IMG/VR virus record: IMGVR_UViG_3300022745_000149
Coordinates: 1-22,366 of that record
Direction: 5' to 3' (one strand)
Length of the DNA: 22,366 nt
Origin: a virus
A program made the translations under genes and the position numbers. Shown one piece after another: positions 1 to 5,740 of this stretch; within the stretch, counting starts at the first letter, position 1; each line of letters starts with the position of its first letter. The notes beneath the pieces are model-generated. The model had not been told where the DNA came from. It worked only from the letters and a program-made list of their open reading frames with translations, and ran no database searches.

Positions 1-192
1 CTTAGTCAACACACTCCGCAACTTGTCCAACCCTTGTCCGATCTCGTCCATGATCCGCATCGCATCTTCCAGCGACTTTCCGCGAATCTTGGAATCGACG
101 TATTTGTCGAAGGTGTCGAAGTCGCCGTTGTTAATCCGTCGCTTTGCGTCTGCGATTCTTGCCTCGTTCACGATTGGGGATGTGATTGTCAT
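1..192 (-). CDS. Small phage protein, C-terminus cut by window edge
   Basis: An open frame of 64 codons runs off the left edge without a stop. It begins MTITSPIVNEARIADAKRR and continues as a charged, probably helical protein. I do not recognise a family. The start at 192 was chosen because AGGAG lies 5 nt upstream (AGGAGTAATTATG), a spacing and spacer seen at several other genes here. The same frame stays open back to an ATG at 288, just after the ssb stop, which would add 32 residues, but that ATG has no Shine-Dalgarno sequence. It follows ssb in the same direction, so it probably belongs to the early operon. The function is unknown. Confidence 0.7.
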   Translation of the reverse strand, partial: MTITSPIVNEARIADAKRRINNGDFDTFDKYVDSKIRGKSLEDAMRIMDEIGQGLDKLRSVLTK

Positions 193-297
193 AATTACTC
201 CTAAAAAGAAAGGATTGGTTACCTTACCCGTTATGTCACGGAAGCCGACTGCATGGATTGCTCCATTCGTCTCTGTCACCAGTCTCATGAATCGTTG

Positions 298-732
298 CTA
301 GAACGGACAGTCATCGTCAGCTACTTGTTGTCCTTCCATTCCTCCAGCGCTTGCACGTTTAGTCTCTTGCTTAGGCTGTTCGCTGCTTCCACCGCCTTCG
401 CGACCTCCTAAGAATTGGAACTCCTCAACCACGACCGACAACTTGGAACGCTTGCCGCCGCCCTGCTTATCTTCCCAAGTATCGAACTTCAGCCGACCTT
501 CCAGATAACACGGCTTTCCCTTGCTCATGTACTGGTTGAAGGTTTCGCCAGTCTTCCCAAATATCGTGCAGTCGATGAATGTCGTGTCCTCACGCTGATT
601 GCCGTCTGCACCTTTGAACTTGCGCGACGTTGCCAATCCGAACTCGCAAACAGCCGTTTGATTGGGCAGGTATTTAAGCTGAGGGTCGCGGGTTAAGTTT
701 CCGATCAACATCACTTTATTTAAACTCGCCAT
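298..732 (-). CDS. ssb: Single-stranded DNA-binding protein (SSB)
   Basis: The 144-aa protein is a bacterial-type SSB. Residues 1 to about 110 form the OB fold, with the family opening NKVMLIGNLTRDPQLKY, the middle motif TTFIDCTIFGK, and YLEGRLKFDTWEDKQG. A Gly/Gln/Lys-rich linker follows, and the protein ends in the acidic tip DDDCPF, the equivalent of the DDDIPF tail through which SSB recruits replication and repair proteins. The length is slightly short for the family (E. coli SSB has 178 residues). It would coat single-stranded DNA during phage replication and recombination. Its ATG overlaps the stop of the 129-aa gene upstream (TAATG), and GGAG lies close by, so translation is probably coupled. 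Its place after a RecE-like nuclease fits a recombination/replication module. Confidence 0.97.
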   Translation of the reverse strand: MASLNKVMLIGNLTRDPQLKYLPNQTAVCEFGLATSRKFKGADGNQREDTTFIDCTIFGKTGETFNQYMSKGKPCYLEGRLKFDTWEDKQGGGKRSKLSVVVEEFQFLGGREGGGSSEQPKQETKRASAGGMEGQQVADDDCPF

Positions 733-1121
733 TACTTATTCTCCGTTTGAGCCTGTTGCGCCTGCTTTGCTGCCGGAACGACCGGACGCACACGCAGGCA
801 TGGTTGATTCTTTTTTGCACCGACATTCGTTGTCGTGTGATAAACTGTGATTCGCTTGCCGATCCAATCTTCGCCCTTGCAGCCGTAAAGACTCACAAGC
901 GTATTGATGTTGGTTTTGTTCAAGACCATTTTTTTAGGCGTTTCCTTGAACATCAGCACAGCCTTGCGATTTGTCTTTCCTCCCTGCATCATCAGGTCTA
1001 GCATCTGAACCGATGCGATGGTCAGTGTTGCTTCTTCTCGGCCTTTCGCCATGAGATCAGCCGCACCCAAGTAATCGCTTGGACACATAAGCTCATCACC
1101 TACAAACGCTGGTATTGACAT
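732..1121 (-). CDS. Phage early protein of recombination module, function unknown
   Basis: The 129-aa protein starts MSIPAFVGDELMCPSDYLGA, and AAGGAG lies 5 nt before its ATG. Its central part (KMVLNKTNINTLVSLYG, then EDWIGKRITVYHT, then CLRVRP) matches, from memory, a pattern in small phage proteins of the form 'lvLNKTNaxxi...ygd...WiGkxItlyp...irvRp', which often sit beside exonuclease, annealing-protein and SSB genes. I know of no assigned biochemical function. A Gln/Ala/Lys-rich tail follows. It sits between the nuclease and ssb, 9 nt after the first and overlapping the second by 1 nt. This is the slot where a RecT/Redbeta-type annealing protein is often found, but no such family is recognisable in it. 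Confidence 0.85.
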   Translation of the reverse strand: MSIPAFVGDELMCPSDYLGAADLMAKGREEATLTIASVQMLDLMMQGGKTNRKAVLMFKETPKKMVLNKTNINTLVSLYGCKGEDWIGKRITVYHTTTNVGAKKNQPCLRVRPVVPAAKQAQQAQTENK

Positions 1122-1130
1122 TGTTGCTCC

Positions 1131-1997
1131 TTAAATAGTTTCCGTTGTGCCGCCGATTTCGATCTCGACTGCATTTCCATCCATGAACGCATACTCTGGA
1201 TACGCCAAAGTAAGCTCGATTTCGTTCCATTCGTCTGTAAGGTTCGTGTCAATCTTGGCCTGATGAACAAGCCCAAGCCCTTTGCGAAATAACGCTAATC
1301 CACGATCTAATTCGCGATCTGGAAAGTTGTATGTAGCGACACGATAAATGCCGTACCTGCTCGGCCTGGTTGCTGCGTAGATCATCTTTACAGGCAGCAT
1401 GTAACCGCCCTGCTGATAGATTCCTGAACGATAGGCAGCCATGCTTACGTCATAGCCATACGTCATTGCCTGATTTGCAATCTCACGCACAGACCATCCG
1501 CCGCCGTATGTCTTTGTGTCTGCAATAGCCACCTGCGGCTTATACCAATCAACCAGTCCCTTGCATCGAATCAACTCGAAACCGTCAGCGGTTTGGATGG
1601 TTTCATCCCAAACAACGCATACCTGAGATTCATATTCTGTGTATTCGCGGGCCAGCTTGTGAGACATCACCGCTTCGTAAATAAGGATTGCTGTTCGGTG
1701 TGCTGCCAGCGTCATATACGTAACGTCTGGATTATCCGCACATGCTTTGTCATACTTATCGCCAACGCGATTACCAGACCACGGCTTGTACGTCTGCTCG
1801 AACTTTTCAAAGTCTGTCAATGCAGCATCAACAGCCGATCCAAGTTCCATCGCCGCACTCGTCTCTGAACGAATACCTGCATCGTGCCGGCGAAGGTCGT
1901 CGATTGATTCAAGAGCGACCTTGACCATGCTCGGATTTACCGCATCAATCGCGTCGTATTCTTCCCGGCTCATGTTGTAGTAGATTCCTGGCTTCAT
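1131..1997 (-). CDS. PD-(D/E)XK exonuclease, RecE-like/DUF3799 type
   Basis: The 288-aa protein resembles the C-terminal nuclease domain of RecE-type phage exonucleases, which resect double-stranded ends for strand annealing. It opens GIYYNMSREEYDAIDAVNPS, like the 'GiYydisneeYHa..giSkS' start of that family. The nuclease core is visible as KGLVDWYKP (D150) and IADTKT (D160, K162), followed by the QAMTYGY motif (Q176, Y180) typical of RecE/RecB-like nucleases. At the usual 'lGtavHa' position the sequence reads ELGSAVDAAL, so the conserved His is an Asp. The start at 1997 overlaps the previous stop as ATGA and has AAGGAA just upstream. The frame stays open to 2021, but that reading would cover the neighbour's end. 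SSB lies two genes downstream. Confidence 0.88.
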   Translation of the reverse strand: MKPGIYYNMSREEYDAIDAVNPSMVKVALESIDDLRRHDAGIRSETSAAMELGSAVDAALTDFEKFEQTYKPWSGNRVGDKYDKACADNPDVTYMTLAAHRTAILIYEAVMSHKLAREYTEYESQVCVVWDETIQTADGFELIRCKGLVDWYKPQVAIADTKTYGGGWSVREIANQAMTYGYDVSMAAYRSGIYQQGGYMLPVKMIYAATRPSRYGIYRVATYNFPDRELDRGLALFRKGLGLVHQAKIDTNLTDEWNEIELTLAYPEYAFMDGNAVEIEIGGTTETI

Positions 1998-2215
1998 AGT
2001 TCCTTCATCCTTTCCTCGCACTCACGCCCCAACCGTTCAACGATCATTTCCCTGAACGATTCGCCGTACTTGTCCTCGGCCATCTCGATAAGTTCCAACC
2101 CGTAATACGCAATCACCGCTTTGAGGATTGACGACTCTGAGCAGTACTTGGTGACATGCTCAAACGTCACACCGTCCTCGATGTCGCGAATGATTTCTTT
2201 GCGGGTCAGGTTCAT
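1994..2215 (-). CDS. Small acidic helical protein, unknown
   Basis: The 73-aa protein opens MNLTRKEIIRDIEDGVTFEH and is Glu-rich and probably all-helical, ending ECEERMKEL. No family is recognised. Its stop overlaps the nuclease start (ATGA). Its start is unusual: the ATG lies only 9 nt after the last base of an intrinsic terminator stem and 4 nt after its U-tract, and there is no Shine-Dalgarno sequence. A GTG at codon 16 preceded by GAGG is an alternative start. Translation presumably depends on read-through transcripts, on leaderless initiation, or on the alternative start. Confidence 0.72.
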   Translation of the reverse strand: MNLTRKEIIRDIEDGVTFEHVTKYCSESSILKAVIAYYGLELIEMAEDKYGESFREMIVERLGRECEERMKEL

Positions 2216-2219
2216 AATT

Positions 2220-2256
2220 AAAAACTGGTGCGGTGGTGTCTAGTCATCCGCACCAG
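2220..2256 (-). terminator. Intrinsic terminator inside the early operon
   Basis: Read on the minus strand, CTGGTGCGG (2256-2248) pairs perfectly with CCGCACCAG (2233-2225) as a 9-bp GC-rich stem with a 14-nt loop. Five T follow directly (2224-2220), then AATTATG, the start of the next gene. The loop holds the TAG stop (2242-2240) of the small upstream reading frame. There is no U-tract in the plus direction, so it acts on leftward transcription only. Confidence 0.85.
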
Positions 2257-2416
2257 TAACGCGACACGCTCCAAACGATGCCGCGTTGTTTGCACCACCG
2301 GCTGCGTGAACACTCACGCATACAACCGGCTCTGCAAAGTGGTTATTAATCCCGCCGCGAACAATCAAGCCCGCGACGGGCAGCGGAGGAGGAGGACTAT
2401 TCTGAAGCACCTTCAT
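2240..2416 (-). CDS. Possible 58-aa small protein ending inside a terminator
   Basis: This 58-aa frame starts MKVLQNSPPPPLPVAGLIV and ends in ACRVTGADD. It overlaps the last 20 nt of the previous gene in another frame. I see no good ribosome binding site, so translation would rely on coupling, and no family is recognised. Its last codons form the 5' arm of the terminator at 2220-2256 and its stop is in the loop, so a ribosome finishing here would cover that arm. The frame also contains a perfect 6-bp palindrome with a 4-nt loop (2304-2319). It could be a genuine small protein, a leader-type frame, or non-coding. It fills an otherwise empty 180-nt stretch. Confidence 0.4.
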   Translation of the reverse strand: MKVLQNSPPPPLPVAGLIVRGGINNHFAEPVVCVSVHAAGGANNAASFGACRVTGADD

Positions 2417-2576
2417 AGTGCATCGCGTCTTTCGGGTTCGACAAAACTTCAATGACGTTGCTCTTGTACTTCTCGTTGATCTGCATGATGTGCAGCCGCG
2501 ATTTCATAATTAAACGCTCGTAGCGTTCGATGTTTTGTTGCTCGGCTTTGACCATAATTTCGTCTGCAAGTGTCAT
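2397..2576 (-). CDS. 59-aa small helical protein, unknown
   Basis: This short gene begins MTLADEIMVKAEQQNIERYE and ends DAMHYEGASE. Its ATG at 2576 is preceded by AAGGAG eight bases upstream (AAGGAGTAATTATATG), one of the best ribosome binding sites in the region, and the frame is uninterrupted for 59 codons to TAG at 2397. The composition is charged and helical, with a possible coiled coil from residue 8 to about 42. No family is recognised. It lies 59 nt after the ParB-like gene, in the same operon. Confidence 0.72.
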   Translation of the reverse strand: MTLADEIMVKAEQQNIERYERLIMKSRLHIMQINEKYKSNVIEVLSNPKDAMHYEGASE

Positions 2577-2635
2577 ATAATTACTCCTTAAATCCGCCCC
2601 ACCGCGTTAACGATGGGGAAGATGTCGCAACTAAA

Positions 2636-3451
2636 TCAGGCGGCTTTTTCTTCTGTGATTTTTCTAGACTTAGCTGCGTAAGTTGCACTGCGCTGTCTAA
2701 GAGCATTTTCTGCCATTATCTTTATTGGGTCTTTTTGATGCTTTCCAAAGTTGTATAAATCTTCAAGCATTAAAAGTGCATCGTCGCGGTTGCTTACCTT
2801 GTGAAGCATTCTTGGATAACGCCTTGCTTGCTGTGCAAAACGGTTCATATCCAAACCCTTGCAATGCCATATCGCGTATAACGCACCAACAACTGATCGA
2901 ACCCCAATATCATTGTTCAGGCTGTTTAACTCTCGGTATACATTCATCACGTCATTCGCGAGTTTCCTGCTGCTTATCTTCCATGTTCCACGCTTAATTG
3001 CATCCAGGTGATTACGTTCGGTTGCGTTATTCCCTAAAATTGCAATTGCGATAGCCAGAGGTATCTCGTTATCGTTTGTGAAGTCGAGAAGTTCGACGAA
3101 ATCCTTATTCTGTTTGGCTGCGTGTGAAGCGACAAAGTTTTTCAAGTTCCAAGGAACTCCAGTACCGCTGATTAGAACTGGATCAATTCGTATATCGTTT
3201 TCAATTACGTATGGAACTTCGATCTTTAATTCAGATGCCAACGCAAAACGATGTTGTCCTTCTGTAATGAATAATTTGCCTGATGTTTTTTTAACAATCA
3301 TCGGCATATATTCCAGCCAGCCAAACTCCTCAAGTGATTTTTTCAATAGTTTTCGGCGTGTTCCATTAAGTTCAACATCTCTGTTTCCGCCCTGATATTC
3401 AAACATTTGATAGTTTTTTGTTCTATTAATAACTAGTTGCGACTTGCTCAT
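2636..3451 (-). CDS. ParB/Srx-fold protein, second copy
   Basis: The 271-aa protein has a ParB N-terminal-like domain in roughly its first 110 residues. The motif FITEGQHRFALASELK (about 61-76) corresponds to the ParB 'GxxR' nucleotide-binding box, preceded by a strand pair (MPMIVKK...SGKLFI). The C-terminal half (about 110-271) is mainly helical and unrecognised, and I see no clear ParB helix-turn-helix. It ends in a basic/Glu tail. AAGGAG lies 8 nt before the ATG. It directly follows another ParB-domain gene, but no ParA partner or parS-like site is visible, so plasmid-style partition is not supported. Related phage proteins have been linked to DNA binding, CTP binding or nuclease activity; which applies here cannot be read from the sequence. 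Confidence 0.8.
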   Translation of the reverse strand: MSKSQLVINRTKNYQMFEYQGGNRDVELNGTRRKLLKKSLEEFGWLEYMPMIVKKTSGKLFITEGQHRFALASELKIEVPYVIENDIRIDPVLISGTGVPWNLKNFVASHAAKQNKDFVELLDFTNDNEIPLAIAIAILGNNATERNHLDAIKRGTWKISSRKLANDVMNVYRELNSLNNDIGVRSVVGALYAIWHCKGLDMNRFAQQARRYPRMLHKVSNRDDALLMLEDLYNFGKHQKDPIKIMAENALRQRSATYAAKSRKITEEKAA

Positions 3452-3463
3452 ATTACTTGCTCC

Positions 3464-4222
3464 TTACTTGTTTGAATTACACCATCTCGCGACCAAATCT
3501 AAACCGTCTGATCGAAGCGGGTCATTCATTGAAATTGTTTTTAAAATATTGATTGCGCCGTGCGCAATCTCGATGCCCTTTCCTCTCCGTGTTGAAGTTG
3601 TCTTTTCCGTAATTGTTACGAGTTCTTCGATCTCCTTTCCGGTTTCACCGTCTATGTATGTTTTGGTTGGCTTGGTTGGTTTTTCTTCCTCGCCGATTTC
3701 GTGAGAAAGAGTTCTAGATGAATTAATCTTTGACGTATCCATCGCGAACGTCTTTCCATTTCTTGTTACTTCCCTTATCTGCTGATTGTCAGCAGATAGC
3801 TTTCTATATTTTCCTACCATTGTGTTATGCACCCCAACATGATCCGCAATCGCCCGATCCGACATCTTCGCAGAGTTCGGATGCGACAACGCAGCACGAA
3901 CAGCACGTTCCTTGTCCGCGTTCGTTCGGCGAAGGCCAGCTTGGTCGTGGGTCTTATTCGCCCCATAGCTGAACCATTGTGCGGCTTGCAAATCGCCTTG
4001 GTGGATGTTGCAGGCGATAACGTCGCCGCCTGCAAGCTGATGCGCGTTGTAACGATGAAAGCCATCTGCGAGCCAATACCTGTCACCGTCAAAGAAAACA
4101 TCGACAGGAGGAAGCTCGTGCAATTGATCCGCCATCTGCTCAACACGTTCGCTGTCAAGTTCTGACCGTGGCTGAGTTCCGCCGTCCGTGCGTATGTCTG
4201 AAAGTTTTAACTTCTTGCTCAT
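3464..4222 (-). CDS. ParB N-terminal domain protein with helix-turn-helix
   Basis: The 252-aa protein starts MSKKLKLSDIRTDGGTQPRS, typical of ParB/RepB-like proteins in which this strand leads into the fold. The box WLADGFHRYNAHQLAG (about 50-65) is the nucleotide-binding 'DGxHR' motif. RRTNADKERAV (about 98-108) and the helix-turn-helix MSDRAIADHVGVHNTMVGKY (120-139) follow. The Lys/Glu-rich C-terminal part is unassigned. The family is widespread in bacteria and phages, usually without a ParA partner, and is thought to bind DNA. ATG 4222 was chosen because the 12 residues before it, from a TTG at 4258, do not look conserved. The ribosome binding site (GAG) is weak. It is followed 12 nt later by a second ParB-domain gene. 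Confidence 0.85.
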   Translation of the reverse strand: MSKKLKLSDIRTDGGTQPRSELDSERVEQMADQLHELPPVDVFFDGDRYWLADGFHRYNAHQLAGGDVIACNIHQGDLQAAQWFSYGANKTHDQAGLRRTNADKERAVRAALSHPNSAKMSDRAIADHVGVHNTMVGKYRKLSADNQQIREVTRNGKTFAMDTSKINSSRTLSHEIGEEEKPTKPTKTYIDGETGKEIEELVTITEKTTSTRRGKGIEIAHGAINILKTISMNDPLRSDGLDLVARWCNSNK

Positions 4223-4345
4223 CTGTGTCTCGCTATCATTGGAGTAAAAACCAACCAAGCCCGTTAATGAACAGCACCTACAACCTTTGCAACTCCGATA
4301 AACGGACTCGTTATAAAAATAAATCAGACTTTTCTAAGACATCGA

Positions 4346-4555
4346 CTACGAACACGTGCTACAATCAGAACTCGCCGATCCGACAGCCTTGCCGTTCTCG
4401 ACGTTCTTCCGTGGTTCTGATTGAAGCTGCGTTTTAATAGCATCAATGAACGATTCGGGAGTTGTTTCGTAAACCGTCGTGGTCTTACTTTCTCCCGTTT
4501 CTGGGTCGCGGGCTGTTACGTAAACCCGTTTAACTTGTTTCTTGGTTAATGTCAT
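4346..4555 (-). CDS. 69-aa first gene of the early operon, probably leaderless
   Basis: The protein opens MTLTKKQVKRVYVTARDPET, continues as a beta-like basic segment (SKTTTVYETTPESFIDAIK), and ends in a Ser/Cys tail (SSDCSTCS). No family is recognised. No Shine-Dalgarno sequence precedes the ATG. Instead, a promoter-like TTGCAA-16-TATCTT ends 8 nt before it, so the transcript would begin at or next to the start codon. It is the first gene leftward of the divergent control region and so probably heads the early operon. The 123-nt gap before the ParB-like gene contains no clear gene; a weak TATAAC element is visible there. Confidence 0.68.
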   Translation of the reverse strand: MTLTKKQVKRVYVTARDPETGESKTTTVYETTPESFIDAIKTQLQSEPRKNVENGKAVGSASSDCSTCS

Positions 4556-4563
4556 TGATTAAC

Positions 4564-4591
4564 AAGATACAGTCTTGAAAGACTCTTGCAA
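4564..4591 (-). promoter_or_regulatory. Early leftward promoter, nearly leaderless
   Basis: On the minus strand the -35 TTGCAA (4591-4586) is followed by a 16-bp spacer and the -10 TATCTT (4569-4564). Each hexamer matches the sigma70 consensus at 4 of 6 positions. A start 7-9 nt downstream falls at 4557-4555, and 4555 is the A of the ATG of the 69-aa gene, which lacks a Shine-Dalgarno sequence. The tandem operator covers the spacer and the -35. Confidence 0.5.
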
Positions 4592-4593
4592 GA
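4573..4593. promoter_or_regulatory. Tandem palindromic operator, two TCTTGnAAGA sites
   Basis: Two 10-bp inverted repeats, TCTTGAAAGA (4573-4582) and TCTTGCAAGA (4584-4593), differ at one base and lie 11 bp apart, one helical turn, so dimers could bind the same DNA face. The flanks extend each palindrome (AGTCTT-GA-AAGACT and CTCTTGCAAGAG). They lie between the divergent 69-aa gene and the ribbon-helix-helix-like gene, overlapping the leftward promoter. A third, weaker match (TCTTACAAAA) follows at 4598. The likely ligand is the neighbouring regulator. Confidence 0.7.
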
Positions 4594-4642
4594 GAAATCT
4601 TACAAAATATTTCTCCAGTCTTTCGTTGAAAGAGGTAAGTCT

Positions 4643-5038
4643 ATGCTGTTTAATTACTTACAAATGGAAGAAATAAATAGAAACTTTCGGTTAATTAAAC
4701 CAATATCACGATTGCTTGACGAAATGGCGAGCAAATTATTCGGGAAACGTGGGCAATCGTATGTTATAACCGCTGCATTGCTGTTACTTCGCAGCCTGAA
4801 TGATGAAGAAAGGCAAAAGCTGTTAATCAGTGCCATGTCAATAAAAGCACAAAGCCCCGAGCAAGTTGACGACTTGTTGCTCAAGGCCAGGGCTTTTAAT
4901 GGTTATCTTGCTTCGGATAAATCAACGCTCATCGTTGACCCATCCGATAACGGGAATCTTGCCGACAAAGGACTTCCTACGCTCGGCAATCGCGATACCA
5001 GCGGCAAGGGATCGGCTAATAAGGCAACGAGAAGATAG
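4643..5038 (+). CDS. Ribbon-helix-helix-like regulator candidate
   Basis: The 131-aa protein is one of the few rightward genes. Residues about 11-50 fit the ribbon-helix-helix layout: a strand (NFRLIKPI), a first helix (SRLLDEMASKLFG), a turn (KRGQ) and a second helix (SYVITAALLLLRSLNDEE). Arc/MetJ/CopG-type repressors have this pattern and bind short palindromes as dimers, often cooperatively in tandem. The C-terminal half is Gly/Asn/Asp-rich and ends basic (GSANKATRR). ATG 4643 was chosen because AGAGGT lies 7 nt upstream; the frame is open back to a TTG at 4586, but that codon lies in the operator. The tandem palindromes upstream suggest self-regulation and control of the early operon. The fold call rests on pattern only; an unrelated helical protein is possible. 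Confidence 0.7.
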   Translation: MLFNYLQMEEINRNFRLIKPISRLLDEMASKLFGKRGQSYVITAALLLLRSLNDEERQKLLISAMSIKAQSPEQVDDLLLKARAFNGYLASDKSTLIVDPSDNGNLADKGLPTLGNRDTSGKGSANKATRR

Positions 5039-5152
5039 GCGACTGTTTATTAAATACCTATGGTTTTTCAGGTCTATAACGTCGTCATGCTCGCCGCCGT
5101 ACATGCGGATAGAACCGTCAACCATCACAATCTCGATCTGATCTGCAATCAT
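4922..5152 (-). CDS. Possible 76-aa protein, overlapping the regulator tail to tail
   Basis: The frame begins MIADQIEIVMVDGSIRMYGG with GGGAG 5 nt before the ATG and a promoter-like element further upstream. The first 38 residues lie in DNA not otherwise coding and look natural (alternating hydrophobic and acidic residues). The last 38 are antisense to the end of the regulator gene and are Arg/Ser/Ile-rich, less convincing. Either a real convergent gene overlaps by 117 nt, or only a shorter product or regulatory RNA is made. No family is recognised. Confidence 0.4.
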   Translation of the reverse strand: MIADQIEIVMVDGSIRMYGGEHDDVIDLKNHRYLINSRLSSRCLISRSLAAGIAIAERRKSFVGKIPVIGWVNDER

Positions 5153-5179
5153 GTCGCTCCCTGTAAAATGTTATCGTTA

Positions 5180-5208
5180 ATGTTAATATTTTGTTCAGTG
5201 TATTGCAA
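5180..5208 (-). promoter_or_regulatory. Candidate leftward promoter of the 76-aa frame
   Basis: Minus-strand TTGCAA (5208-5203), a 17-bp spacer and TAACAT (5185-5180) each match consensus at 4 of 6 positions. The predicted start lies about 20 nt before ATG 5152, which has a GGGAG site. The -35 hexamer is a palindrome shared with the rightward candidate. Confidence 0.35.
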
Positions 5209-5231
5209 ACAAAAACCAGAATTGTGACAAT
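5203..5231 (+). promoter_or_regulatory. Candidate rightward promoter of the membrane protein
   Basis: TTGCAA (5203-5208), a 17-bp spacer and GACAAT (5226-5231) precede the GGAG site and ATG 5255. Both hexamers are partial matches. An inverted repeat TGACA-6-TGTCA (5226-5241 area) overlaps the -10 and could be an operator. Confidence 0.3.
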
Positions 5232-5254
5232 GTTGTGTCAGTATTGGAGAATCT

Positions 5255-5476
5255 ATGAGCAAAGTAACAACTCAAAAAACTGGAAAGATATGGAAGCTGC
5301 AAATTATGCTGGCCGTGCTTTTAATGCTCGGCTCTGGCGTGATGTGTTTTATTCTTAGCCAAGTACCGAAAACGGAAGCGAATAAGAATCTGCTTGCGGT
5401 TTGTATTCTCGCATTGGCGTTTAGTCTCGTCTGGTATTTATTCGCCAAGTTCTGCGCATGGTGGGCGAATGGATAG
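5255..5476 (+). CDS. Small membrane protein with two helices
   Basis: The 73-aa protein has a basic N-terminus (MSKVTTQKTGKIWK), a first hydrophobic segment (about 16-35, IMLAVLLMLGSGVMCFILS), a short polar loop (PKTEANKN), and a second segment (about 45-66, LLAVCILALAFSLVWYLF), ending in CAWWANG. GGAG lies 5 nt before the ATG. Two closely spaced membrane helices in a small phage protein are compatible with a class II holin, but also with a superinfection-exclusion or other membrane protein. No endolysin or spanin lies beside it, so the lysis role is only a possibility. It is transcribed rightward, opposite to the late operon that ends just beyond it. Confidence 0.78.
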   Translation: MSKVTTQKTGKIWKLQIMLAVLLMLGSGVMCFILSQVPKTEANKNLLAVCILALAFSLVWYLFAKFCAWWANG

Positions 5477-5483
5477 GCGCAAT

Positions 5484-5512
5484 AAAAAACCCCGACCTAA
5501 TTAAGATCGGGG
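5484..5512 (-). terminator. Intrinsic terminator of the late operon
   Basis: Minus-strand CCCCGATC (5512-5505), loop TTAATTA, GGTCGGGG (5497-5490), then six T (5489-5484) and ATT. One C-A mismatch interrupts the stem. It starts directly after the TAG stop of the last late gene (5515-5513). The plus-strand side lacks a U-run, so it is mainly leftward. Confidence 0.9.
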
Positions 5513-5740
5513 CTATTCCTTCGGCGGCGAGCATCCACAGCCGCCACGGTTTATATCTGCTTTCACTTCCTCCAGCGGCGGAAACTCTGATTCATCGGCC
5601 AGCGGAAACTTACCTTTTGGGCAATCGCGTCGGCCTGCATGATCCCTTATGTCGATGTTGTCGATGGTGCATAGACACGTACCGGCGCAGGGGCGTTGGC
5701 GGTGGTTGCAGTTGTGGCAGATGCTTATAAGACTTACCAC
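5513..5740 (-). CDS. Cys-rich zinc-ribbon-like protein, last gene of the late operon
   Basis: The 75-aa protein has nine Cys: CHNC (8-11), CAGTCLC (about 18-24), DCPKGKF (about 39-45) and CGC near the end (GGCGCSPPKE). The spacing suggests one or two metal sites of zinc-ribbon type. The start is GTG 5740, inside the last codons of the previous gene (overlap of 7 nt), so translation is probably coupled; no independent ribosome binding site is visible. It has no signal peptide or membrane segment. Its function is not recognised. Its place after the tail/adhesin genes, together with the CCCC cluster in its neighbour, suggests a late role, perhaps a virion-tip component or a host-takeover protein. 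Confidence 0.68.
   Translation of the reverse strand: MVSLISICHNCNHRQRPCAGTCLCTIDNIDIRDHAGRRDCPKGKFPLADESEFPPLEEVKADINRGGCGCSPPKE

Noticed and set aside
193-288. Longer start (ATG 288) of the leftmost gene
   Set aside because: No Shine-Dalgarno sequence, and the strong AGGAG site lies before ATG 192; kept only as an alternative.
2304-2319. Palindrome GCGTGAACACTCACGC
   Set aside because: Perfect 6-bp arms, but isolated within a doubtful frame and not near a promoter; no function can be argued.
2570-2758. Plus-strand frame over the start of the 59-aa gene and end of the ParB-like gene
   Set aside because: Antisense to better supported genes and rich in Cys/Ser/Phe as in shadow frames.
4223-4258. 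TTG start of the helix-turn-helix ParB-like protein
   Set aside because: The added 12 residues do not resemble the family start, while MSKKLKLSDIR does.
5039-5070. Terminator after the regulator gene
   Set aside because: Only a 3-5 bp imperfect stem (ACC-tat-GGT) before TTTTT; too weak to call.
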